Source: an uncultured Clostridia bacterium
GTDB lineage: Bacteria; Bacillota; Clostridia; Oscillospirales; CAG-272
Assembly: GCA_947367285.1 (NCBI GenBank)
Contig: CANBDB010000094.1
Coordinates: 1 to 6,076 of the forward strand
DNA: 6,076 nt
Reading direction: 5' to 3'
Part shown: in pieces, positions 1-6,036 of the stretch
How positions within the stretch are numbered: position 1 is the first letter of the stretch
Layout: each line of letters opens with the position of its first letter
Position numbers and translations under genes: made by a program
The notes under the pieces: model-generated
Databases searched by the model: none
Told to the model about the DNA's origin: nothing
Seen by the model: the letters and a program-made list of their open reading frames with translations, nothing else

Positions 1-28
1 ATAATATAAACGATAGTAATTTCTTCAT
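1..28 (-). CDS. Start of a probable exported protein (partial, cut by the window edge)
   Basis: Only the first nine codons are inside the window, reading MKKLLSFIL. Two lysines followed by a hydrophobic run is how a Sec signal peptide or a lipoprotein leader begins, but the cleavage region is not visible. The start is supported by an AGGAGG ribosome binding site five bases upstream. The gene follows the anti-sigma candidate after 58 bases, with no terminator or clear promoter between them, so it is probably the third gene of the sigma/anti-sigma unit. Genes at this position are often secreted or membrane proteins linked to the signal that the sigma factor answers, but that role is inferred from position only. 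The product cannot be identified from nine residues. Confidence 0.6.
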
Positions 29-32
29 TATG

Positions 33-39
33 ACCTCCT
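33..39 (-). promoter_or_regulatory. Ribosome binding site of the partial left-edge gene
   Basis: AGGAGGT on the minus strand matches the anti-Shine-Dalgarno sequence very well. Its AGGAGG core ends five bases before the ATG at 28. It is the main evidence that a real gene starts at the left edge. Confidence 0.7.
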
Positions 40-86
40 ATTGTTTTATTTGCTTCTTAATTTTTCATATAGTTTCGATGTAAAAA

Positions 87-746
87 TTATTTTTTCTCGG
101 TTACCGTCAAGATATATCCCTCACGTTCATTTAAGTAGCAAACGTTTACTGTATAGTTTGCTAACATTTTCCCCGTTTCTTCATCGGTAATTGCTATCGT
201 GATATCCGTAGGCTCTTCAAACCAACCGGAAATTCCAAATCCATAAGGTGCATCATATCCTTGAAGCGGCATAAAATATGACACTCTAATGTGCTTATCG
301 TTTGTCGGATCTGCCTCTCTTCCGTCATAAAAAACCGAAATATTTACGTCAAAAATACTTATTTTTTTGCTCGTACTATCCGTTAAGTCTATACGAAACT
401 GAAAGAGCGGTTGATCAACGCCAAACTGATTTGTTCCTGAGGGCTCATACCCCGAATTAAAATACCCCTCATAGAGATTAAGCTCTTGAAGTTCTCCGTT
501 TTCCGCATATGCTTTGAGAGTGAAATACGAATCGTTATTATTCGGTGAGGCATCAAAAAGCGGTAAAATTAAAGCCACTATTCCCGATAAAAGAAAAATT
601 CCAATACAAGCCGCCGCGGCAATTTTGAGATTGTGGAAAGAGAAAAATTTTGTGGACGTCTTGATTTTTTCCTCGTAGCGCAAAAATCTTTCTATGGTAT
701 TCTCACTTATTGACGAAGCGCCTTCCATCAAAAGTCTGTCATTCAT
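87..746 (-). CDS. Single-pass membrane protein, probable anti-sigma factor
   Basis: The 219-residue protein has a charged N-terminal segment (about 1-40), one strongly hydrophobic stretch (about 42-63) and a C-terminal region of about 155 residues that should lie outside the membrane. That layout is typical of anti-sigma factors: the cytoplasmic part binds the sigma factor and the outer part senses a signal. Its start codon overlaps the sigma factor stop codon in an ATGA, and an AAGGAGG site (756-762) sits nine bases upstream, so the two are translationally coupled. I see no HxxxCxxC motif, so it is not a zinc-binding anti-sigma factor of the RsiW/ZAS type. The outer part begins with FTLKAYAENGE and looks rich in beta strands, perhaps Ig-like. 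The anti-sigma role rests on position and topology. I recognise no specific family for the outer domain. Confidence 0.7.
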   Translation of the reverse strand: MNDRLLMEGASSISENTIERFLRYEEKIKTSTKFFSFHNLKIAAAACIGIFLLSGIVALILPLFDASPNNNDSYFTLKAYAENGELQELNLYEGYFNSGYEPSGTNQFGVDQPLFQFRIDLTDSTSKKISIFDVNISVFYDGREADPTNDKHIRVSYFMPLQGYDAPYGFGISGWFEEPTDITIAITDEETGKMLANYTVNVCYLNEREGYILTVTEKK

Positions 747-1327
747 ACGTAAATTCCTCCTTCTTCAAGCTTTTGTTTAAGCTCGGTCTTGATTTTTTTA
801 ATATACTGATTGACCGAGGATCTGCTGCATTTCATTGCCCTTGCGATATCACTTATGGAGGCTCCAAAATAGTAGCGCTTCATAAAAATATACATAGTTT
901 TGTCATCAGCGAGGGCAAGATAATTTTCAATTATCAAGCCTATTTGACGGGATCTCTCGTCGTACTCGTCGAACTCGGAAACAGTGCTTCCTTCAAGCAT
1001 TTCCAATGAGCATGTGTGTGCGCCGAAATTCCTTTTTTGAGCGCTGAGGGCTTTAAGTCTGCCAAGGGCTGAATTTCTTGCAATTTTTATGGCGTAAGCG
1101 CGAAAGCTCGACGGTTTGTTGGGCGGAATACTGTTCCAAAGCTTAAGATAAACGTCGTTAACACATTCCTCCGAATCCTCCCGATTGCCGAGAATGGTAA
1201 AGATTACCGAAAAAATAATGTTGTGATACTTTTCATCCGCCGTCCTGACAGCGTTGTCACTTCTTTCCCAGAACAACTCCGTCAAATATGTATCCGACGT
1301 GCAAACGTCGGTTTTTATATCGCTCAT
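743..1327 (-). CDS. Sigma-70 family (ECF-like) RNA polymerase sigma factor
   Basis: The 194-residue protein has the two-domain form of a compact sigma factor. Residues about 25-95 match region 2, including DSEECVNDVYLKLWNSIPP and FRAYAIKIARN, which would bind core polymerase and the -10 element. Residues about 130-187 match region 4, ending in a helix-turn-helix (SISDIARAMKCSRSSVNQYI) that would read the -35 element. The start was placed at 1327 because GGAGGT (1334-1339) lies six bases upstream. A GTG at 1363 would add 12 residues but lacks a ribosome binding site and coincides with the predicted transcription start. The gene overlaps the downstream membrane protein by four bases, as expected for a sigma factor and its inhibitor. 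The family assignment is firm; the regulon and inducing signal are unknown. Confidence 0.9.
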   Translation of the reverse strand: MSDIKTDVCTSDTYLTELFWERSDNAVRTADEKYHNIIFSVIFTILGNREDSEECVNDVYLKLWNSIPPNKPSSFRAYAIKIARNSALGRLKALSAQKRNFGAHTCSLEMLEGSTVSEFDEYDERSRQIGLIIENYLALADDKTMYIFMKRYYFGASISDIARAMKCSRSSVNQYIKKIKTELKQKLEEGGIYV

Positions 1328-1333
1328 AGCCAC

Positions 1334-1339
1334 ACCTCC
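1334..1339 (-). promoter_or_regulatory. Ribosome binding site that fixes the sigma factor start
   Basis: GGAGGT on the minus strand, six bases before the ATG at 1327. It decides between this ATG and the in-frame GTG at 1363, since the site lies inside the longer reading frame. Confidence 0.8.
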
Positions 1340-1368
1340 GATCTGTTTATTAAAGGCCTTCACTTATA

Positions 1369-1395
1369 TAGACACCTTTTTTGAAAAAAAGTACA
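1369..1395 (-). promoter_or_regulatory. Candidate ECF-type promoter of the sigma/anti-sigma unit
   Basis: On the minus strand TGTACT followed by a T-run (-35 candidate, beginning at 1395) is separated by 16 bases from GTCTA (-10 candidate, 1369-1373). Many ECF promoters have a TGTAAC-like -35 and a CGTC/GTCT-like -10 about 16-17 bases apart, so motifs and spacing both fit. The implied transcript would start near 1362-1364 and have a leader of about 35 bases. A weaker sigma-A-like match (TATACT at 1396-1401 with TTGATC upstream, spacer only 15 bases) overlaps its upstream side and could provide basal expression. Autoregulation by the encoded sigma factor is inferred. Confidence 0.5.
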
Positions 1396-1449
1396 GTATA
1401 TTTGGAAAATTTTTGGATCAATTTACAATTTGTTCACATTTTTGATAAC

Positions 1450-1489
1450 AAAAAAACAATAAGCAGAGTCGGAAAAACCAACTCTGCTT
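1450..1489 (-). terminator. Intrinsic terminator of the gltX-glnS operon
   Basis: The arms 1461-1472 and 1478-1489 form a 12-bp stem around a five-base loop. In minus-strand RNA a G-U pair fills the one position that would be a C-A mismatch in plus-strand RNA, and a run of seven U (1450-1456) follows a few bases after the stem. Both points make it a leftward terminator. It lies 9 bases past the DUF1294 stop codon and separates that operon from the sigma factor unit. Confidence 0.9.
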
Positions 1490-1498
1490 TATGATTTA

Positions 1499-1795
1499 TT
1501 AAAACATCGTGCAAATTAAATATATTGCCGCCACCTGCAAAATGATGATAATCGGAATACCGATCATAAACTTTTTGTGCTGCGTTTTGTGTCTTATAAC
1601 TTGCATTGTAAGATACATCGCAACCGAGCCGCCAAGCGCGGACCAAAGCAGGAGTGTAGCCTCGGGGATTCTGCGCTTGCCCGTTCCGGCAATTTTCTTA
1701 TCCAAAACAGTGATAATGATTGAAATAAGTGAAACCACTAAAACATATATAGCTATTGCGGATTCAATAGGATATTTAGTCAATAAATCAAGCAT
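1499..1795 (-). CDS. DUF1294 family small membrane protein
   Basis: The 98-residue protein carries the marks of the DUF1294 family: DKKIAG (32-37), RRIPE (41-45) followed by a hydrophobic stretch with LGG (54-56), and RHKT (68-71) before a last hydrophobic segment. I see three likely membrane segments at about 11-30, 46-66 and 77-96, with the conserved charged motifs in the short linkers. The molecular function of the family is not known to me; some larger members carry an added nucleic-acid-binding cold-shock domain, which is absent here. AGGAGAC (1801-1807) provides the ribosome binding site. It is the last gene of the operon, 15 bases after glnS and directly before the terminator. Its placement there may be a matter of shared transcription rather than a role in tRNA charging. 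Confidence 0.88.
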   Translation of the reverse strand: MLDLLTKYPIESAIAIYVLVVSLISIIITVLDKKIAGTGKRRIPEATLLLWSALGGSVAMYLTMQVIRHKTQHKKFMIGIPIIIILQVAAIYLICTMF

Positions 1796-1810
1796 TATTT
1801 GTCTCCTGAA

Positions 1811-3469
1811 TTACTTTTTGGGGAAGGAGTCCTTAAGACCTACAACGCGGTTGAAGGTGTTTTCGTACTTGGAGTCCTTGCAGTAGTAACCGTCGCGCAC
1901 GAACTGGAACTTGTCGCCCGCCTTTGCTTCAAGGAGGGAGGGCTCAATCTTGCAGTGTTCAATCTTTACAAGAGAATTGGGGTTGAGGTAGTCATTGTAT
2001 GTCTTGTCCTCGGGAATATCACCTGTATTCTCGATAGTGAAGAGATTATCATAGATCATAAGAGTTGCTTCCTCGGCATACTTTGCGCTGAGCCAGTGGA
2101 TAGTACCCTTAATCTTTCTTCCGTCAACGGGCATACCGTTTCTCGTTTCAAGATCAGCTGTGCAGTGGATTTCCTTAACGCTTCCGTCCTCGTTCTTGAT
2201 GATCTCGTTGCACTTAACGATATAAGAGCCCATAAGACGAACCTCGCCGTCGGGCTTCATGCGGAAGAACTTGGGCGGGGGAACCTCAGCAAAGTCGCTC
2301 TCGTCAATGTAGAGCTCACGAGTGAAGGGAAGAGCACGAGTGCCCGCACCTTCAACTGAGGGATTGTTGGGAACGTCAAAGTATTCAACCTTGTCCTCGG
2401 GATAGTTTGTAACAACAACCTTTATGGGATTCTTTACGCAAATTTTTCTGAATGCAGTTGCATTGAGCTCCTCACGGATGCAATGCTCAAGCATTTCAAT
2501 GTCAACAAGGGAATTTGCCTTTGCAACGCCTGCATTTCTAACGAAATTGAAGATGGATGTGGGAGTATAACCTCTTCTTCTGAGCGCACAAATTGTGGGG
2601 AGACGGGGGTCATCCCAGCCGTCAACCAAATTGTTTTCAACGAGATAACGAAGGTATCTCTTACTCATAACAGTGTGAGTTACGTTAAGACGAGCAAATT
2701 CTCTCTGCTTGGGATTGGGCTTGTTGTCAATGCCGATATTATCGATTACCCACTCGTAAAGGGGACGGTGGTTCTCGAACTCAAGGGAGCAAAGGGAGTA
2801 TGTGATGCCCTCAAGCGCGTCCTGAATGGGGTGCGCGTAGTCATAAAGGGGATAGATGCACCACTTGTCTCCCTGACGGTGATGACTTGTGTGAACTATT
2901 CTGTAGATGGCGGGGTCACGCATATTGATGTTGGGGGATGCCATATCAATCTTTGCGCGCAAGGTGTGAGTTCCGTCGGCAAATTCGCCGTTCTTCATTC
3001 TCTCAAAGAGCTCAAGGTTTTCCTCAACACTACGGTTTCTGTAGGGGCTCTCCTTGCCGGGAGTTGTGAGAGTTCCGCGGTATTCTCTCATTTCTTCGGC
3101 AGTAAGGTCGCAAACGTACGCCTTGCCATCCTTGATGAGCTTGATTGCGAACTCGTAGCACTTGTCAAAGTAGTCGGAGCCGTAGTAGATACCGCCGGAG
3201 GGGATTGCACCGAGCCAATGAAGGTCCTCATAGATGGACTCAACGTACTCGTTGTCCTCTTTTGCGGGGTTTGTATCGTCGTAGCGGAGATTGAACTTTC
3301 CGCCGTACTTTTTAGCGGTCTCATAGTTGATCATTATCGCCTTTGCAGAGCCGATGTGGAGATATCCGTTGGGCTCGGGAGGGAAACGTGTGATGATCTT
3401 TATATCGGGATTTTCCGCGAGATCCGCGTCAATTATATCATGTATAAAGTTGGAGCTGATTTCTTCCAT
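1811..3469 (-). CDS. glnS: Glutaminyl-tRNA synthetase
   Basis: This cytoplasmic class I enzyme joins glutamine to tRNA-Gln using ATP. At 552 residues it has the usual length of bacterial GlnRS. RFPPEPNGYLHIGSAKA (28-44) carries the ATP-binding HIGH-type motif, here HIGS (38-41). YDDTNP (63-68) is a GlnRS/GluRS signature, and VMSKR (267-271) is the KMSKS-loop equivalent in the form typical of GlnRS, followed by GWDDPRLPT and LRRRGYTPTSI. Residues from about 340 to the end form the two beta-barrel anticodon-binding domains. No frameshift or truncation is visible. The start is supported by GAGAGG (3478-3483), eight bases upstream. It lies 17 bases after gltX, so the two related synthetases are co-transcribed. 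Many Bacillota lack GlnRS and make Gln-tRNA through GatCAB; whether this genome also has GatCAB cannot be seen here. Confidence 0.97.
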   Translation of the reverse strand: MEEISSNFIHDIIDADLAENPDIKIITRFPPEPNGYLHIGSAKAIMINYETAKKYGGKFNLRYDDTNPAKEDNEYVESIYEDLHWLGAIPSGGIYYGSDYFDKCYEFAIKLIKDGKAYVCDLTAEEMREYRGTLTTPGKESPYRNRSVEENLELFERMKNGEFADGTHTLRAKIDMASPNINMRDPAIYRIVHTSHHRQGDKWCIYPLYDYAHPIQDALEGITYSLCSLEFENHRPLYEWVIDNIGIDNKPNPKQREFARLNVTHTVMSKRYLRYLVENNLVDGWDDPRLPTICALRRRGYTPTSIFNFVRNAGVAKANSLVDIEMLEHCIREELNATAFRKICVKNPIKVVVTNYPEDKVEYFDVPNNPSVEGAGTRALPFTRELYIDESDFAEVPPPKFFRMKPDGEVRLMGSYIVKCNEIIKNEDGSVKEIHCTADLETRNGMPVDGRKIKGTIHWLSAKYAEEATLMIYDNLFTIENTGDIPEDKTYNDYLNPNSLVKIEHCKIEPSLLEAKAGDKFQFVRDGYYCKDSKYENTFNRVVGLKDSFPKK

Positions 3470-3486
3470 TTTAGTGTCCTCTCAAA

Positions 3487-5172
3487 TTAAATTTTTGCAA
3501 GCATCGCGTCGATTCTTGCGATGACCTCATTGTAGCCAAGAATCTGCATTACTGTGTAGAGGTCGGGTGCATTTGTCTTGCCTGTTACTGCAACGCGGAT
3601 GAACATTGAAACGTCCGCAACGTTACCGCCAAAGGCTTCGGGATTTGCCTTGTATTCCTTCATATCAGCGGCAAAACCGATCTTTGCTGCAACAGTCTTA
3701 ACCTTTTCAAACCATGTATTCATGTCGTCAGCATAATCGTAGCTGTCCTTGAAAAGCTCAAGACACTGTCGGATATCTCCGCGTGAAAAATGCTCGGGAT
3801 AATCCTCCTTGATCTCAAAATAGGGAGCGAAGAAGAATCCCATATAGTCCTTTGCGTCGGACCATTTTGCAAGGTCTTTTCTGGGCTTTTTACCGCCACG
3901 GCCGATTGCGAGAATTTTCTTGGACATCTCCTCGTTTTCACGGAGAAGAGTAGCAAACTCGGTATCGAATTCGCTTGCCCAGTCGACGAGTCTTTCGTAA
4001 ACTGTATCCGCATCCATACGGGATATAACGTTCTTTGAAACGTCGGTGAGCTTGTTTATATCGTAAAGACAACCGGAGCTTGACATCTTCTTGAGAGAGA
4101 AGGGGAAGTCGGTATATTTCTTGTCGGGATTTTGTGCGTGCCAGTCCTCGTAGTTGGAGTTGAGAAGTGTCATAACGTACTCAATCACACAGTCCTTATC
4201 GTAGCCGAGCTCGCGGTAGTATTCCATATTTGATCCGAGATCACGCTTGGAAAACTTCTTCTTTGAACCGTTCTCGCCAAGCTGCATGATGGGGGAGATG
4301 TGCGCGTATTTGGGGAGCTTAAAGCCAAGATAATTGAAGAGCATGATGTGTCTTGACAAGCTTGCATACCACTCGTCGCCACGGATAACGTGAGTCGTTC
4401 CCATAAGGTGATCGTCAATCGCGTGAGCAAAGTGATATGAGGGAACTCCGTCACTCTTGAGGAGAACCTCGTCACGGTCGTTTTCGGGAAGCTCGCGATT
4501 GCCTTTGATGAGGTCGGTGAACTTGATTTTCTTGTCGGGATCACCGTTGGAAAGCATACGAAGAACGAAGGGGTCGCCCGCCTCAAGGTGAGCCTTAACT
4601 TCTTCAATGGTGAAGTTGCGGTTCTTGAGCATTTCTTCTCTTTGCTCACCGCCATCCTCGTGCCAGTCTTTTGCTTTTACCTCGGCCTTTTTGTCAACGG
4701 CATTGAGAGCCTCAAGCTCTTCCTTGGTAGTGAATACAGGATATGCCTTGCCTTCCTCAACGAGCTTCTTTGCAAAAACGTGGTAAATATCCACTCTCTT
4801 GGACTGCTTGTAAGGGCCGTATGCGCCACAGTCGGTGAGATTTCCGTTTTCGTCGAGAATTGCGCCCTCGTCGAAGTTGATTCCGTAATAGTTGAAGGTT
4901 TTTATTAAGCTTTCCGCCGCGCCTGCAACCTCTCTCTTTGCGTCGGTGTCCTCAATACGAAGATAGAATACACCACCGCTTTGGTGAGCGAGGCGCTCGC
5001 CAACTAGGGTGGGGAAGAGTCCGCCAAAATGAACAAATCCCGTGGGGCTGGGTGCAAAACGGGTTACCTTTGCTCCCTCGGGAAGATTTCTTGCGGGGTA
5101 CTGTGCCTCGATCTCCTCGGGTGTTTTGGTTACGTGGGGGAAAAGTAAATCTGCTAAAAGCTTGTAATCCAT
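3487..5172 (-). CDS. gltX: Glutamyl-tRNA synthetase, long clostridial-type form
   Basis: This class I synthetase charges tRNA-Glu with glutamate in the cytoplasm. RFAPSPTGFVHFGGL (38-52) contains the HIGH-type motif as HFGG (48-51). YLRIEDTD (70-77) is the family signature, VIRGDEW (262-268) lies in the catalytic core, and KKFSKRD (305-311) replaces the usual KLSKR loop. At 561 residues it is longer than the common 465-500. About 32 extra residues precede the catalytic fold, and the C-terminal half (about 370-561) is divergent. Where zinc-binding relatives have cysteines, this protein reads AYPVFTTKEEL (143-153), so that zinc site appears absent. Long GluRS forms of this kind occur in Clostridia, to my recollection. 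It sits 28 bases after the hydrolase gene and 17 before glnS. Identity as a GluRS-family enzyme is firm; its exact tRNA range is not settled by sequence. Confidence 0.95.
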   Translation of the reverse strand: MDYKLLADLLFPHVTKTPEEIEAQYPARNLPEGAKVTRFAPSPTGFVHFGGLFPTLVGERLAHQSGGVFYLRIEDTDAKREVAGAAESLIKTFNYYGINFDEGAILDENGNLTDCGAYGPYKQSKRVDIYHVFAKKLVEEGKAYPVFTTKEELEALNAVDKKAEVKAKDWHEDGGEQREEMLKNRNFTIEEVKAHLEAGDPFVLRMLSNGDPDKKIKFTDLIKGNRELPENDRDEVLLKSDGVPSYHFAHAIDDHLMGTTHVIRGDEWYASLSRHIMLFNYLGFKLPKYAHISPIMQLGENGSKKKFSKRDLGSNMEYYRELGYDKDCVIEYVMTLLNSNYEDWHAQNPDKKYTDFPFSLKKMSSSGCLYDINKLTDVSKNVISRMDADTVYERLVDWASEFDTEFATLLRENEEMSKKILAIGRGGKKPRKDLAKWSDAKDYMGFFFAPYFEIKEDYPEHFSRGDIRQCLELFKDSYDYADDMNTWFEKVKTVAAKIGFAADMKEYKANPEAFGGNVADVSMFIRVAVTGKTNAPDLYTVMQILGYNEVIARIDAMLAKI

Positions 5173-5184
5173 AGTTTTATAAAA

Positions 5185-5190
5185 TCCTTT
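5185..5190 (-). promoter_or_regulatory. gltX: Weak, distant ribosome binding site of gltX
   Basis: AAAGGA on the minus strand ends 12 bases before the gltX ATG at 5172, longer than the usual 5-9 bases, and matches the consensus less well than the other sites in this window. The ATG is still the best start because the N-terminal extension follows directly and looks like coding sequence. Confidence 0.5.
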
Positions 5191-5200
5191 CGGTTATGTG

Positions 5201-5821
5201 TCAAAAATAATATTTTAGTTTGTCAGTCGCGGTTTTCAGAGTAGATGATTCACCGTGACCGCAGTATATCCATCTGTTTTCTTTCTTTGCCATCTCAAAG
5301 AGACGTCCAAGTGAGTTTTTGAGCGCAAGCACATCACCGCCGTATAGGTCATATCTTCCAAAACCCTCGGCAAAAAGCGTGTCGCCCGTTATTAGTATGT
5401 CCCCTGTATCGTAGCAAACCGATCCGCGAGTGTGACCGGGAGTGTGGAGAACCTTGATTGCCTCATTGCCAAGTGTGATTTCATCACCCTCATGTAAAAG
5501 CACGTCAGCCTCCGCAATAGTGAAACTGCCTCCCGTAAACGTTGCATAGGCATTTTTGTGTGAGTCGGTGAGCATTTCCGCATCAAGCTCGTGAACATAG
5601 AGGGGTGCGCCCGTTTCCTCGCGAAGCTCCTGCGCGCGCCAAATATGATCGAAATGACCGTGCGTAAGGAGTATTCCCTTGAGCGAAAGACCTTCCTCAC
5701 AAAGCCTTTTTTGAATCTTTTTTTCGCTTATAGAGGGGTCGATAACAAATGCTTCGTTTCCGTTGTGCAGGATAAAGCAATTTGATGCGAACCCAATGGT
5801 TGGTAGAGTAATTATCTCCAT
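5201..5821 (-). CDS. Metallo-beta-lactamase-fold hydrolase, glyoxalase II-like
   Basis: The 206-residue protein has the full metal-binding set of the fold: THGHFDH (H54, H56, D58, H59), TPGHTRG (H130), GDTLF (D147) and CGHG (H189). These residues would hold two metal ions. The spacing and the TPGHTRGS and GDTLFAEGFGR motifs match the glyoxalase II-like group of small cytoplasmic hydrolases, often annotated as hydroxyacylglutathione hydrolase-like. Low-GSH anaerobes carry many such proteins and the true substrate is usually unknown, possibly a thioester. It lacks the extra C-terminal substrate domain of classical GloB, being about 50 residues shorter. No signal peptide is visible. The start is supported by TGGAGA (5826-5831) just upstream. 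It is the first gene of the operon with gltX and glnS; I see no obvious functional tie to tRNA charging. Confidence 0.92.
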   Translation of the reverse strand: MEIITLPTIGFASNCFILHNGNEAFVIDPSISEKKIQKRLCEEGLSLKGILLTHGHFDHIWRAQELREETGAPLYVHELDAEMLTDSHKNAYATFTGGSFTIAEADVLLHEGDEITLGNEAIKVLHTPGHTRGSVCYDTGDILITGDTLFAEGFGRYDLYGGDVLALKNSLGRLFEMAKKENRWIYCGHGESSTLKTATDKLKYYF

Positions 5822-5850
5822 ATTTTCTCCAAAATCAAAATAATCATATA

Positions 5851-5879
5851 ATTATAGCACAAAAAAATCAAATTGTCCA
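5851..5879 (-). promoter_or_regulatory. Sigma-A-type promoter of the hydrolase-gltX-glnS operon
   Basis: On the minus strand TGGACA (5874-5879, one mismatch to TTGACA) is followed after 17 bases by a perfect TATAAT (5851-5856). TGTGC directly before the -10 fits the extended -10 element common in Gram-positive bacteria. Transcription would start near 5844, giving a leader of only about 23 bases before the hydrolase start codon. This predicts strong, largely constitutive expression. Confidence 0.88.
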
Positions 5880-6007
5880 TAGCGAATAATAAAATATAGC
5901 TCAATTTTTTTCATATTTATTCATAGAGCTGAGATTACTATGTGTAATTTGCACAAAAATCAAGGTTCATTTTCTACACTTGGAGTGAAAAAATATCAAA
6001 AAATCCC

Positions 6008-6036
6008 TAGACAAATCAAGGAAAAATGTGTATAAT
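6008..6036 (+). promoter_or_regulatory. Rightward sigma-A-type promoter leading out of the window
   Basis: TAGACA (6008-6013, one mismatch to TTGACA) and a perfect TATAAT (6031-6036) are 17 bases apart. The transcript would start near 6043 and run to the right, divergent from the synthetase operon. Only about 33 bases of it are visible, too few to say whether it begins with an RNA leader or a coding region. Confidence 0.75.

Noticed and set aside
710..1009. A 99-codon open frame on the plus strand opposite the sigma and anti-sigma genes
   Set aside because: Both genes beneath it are well supported by motifs, overlap and ribosome binding sites, and the plus-strand product has no recognisable features.
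1328..1363. A 12-residue N-terminal extension of the sigma factor from a GTG at 1363
   Set aside because: The strong ribosome binding site lies inside this stretch, and the predicted transcript start falls at the GTG, so the ATG at 1327 is the better start.
1401..1417. TTTGGA repeated 11 bases apart upstream of the sigma factor promoter
   Set aside because: The one-helical-turn spacing is suggestive of a binding site, but two six-base copies in AT-rich sequence are readily explained by chance.
1799..2359. A 186-codon open frame on the plus strand opposite the 3' part of glnS
   Set aside because: It is antisense to conserved GlnRS sequence, and its translation resembles no family I know.
2483..3490. 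A 335-codon open frame on the plus strand opposite glnS
   Set aside because: It lies wholly antisense to an unmistakable GlnRS and its translation has no recognisable domain. Long antisense frames arise when the sense gene avoids TTA, CTA and TCA codons, as this one seems to.
4185..4655. A 156-codon minus-strand frame inside gltX
   Set aside because: It is an out-of-frame reading of gltX, with low-complexity serine, threonine and arginine content typical of a shifted frame.
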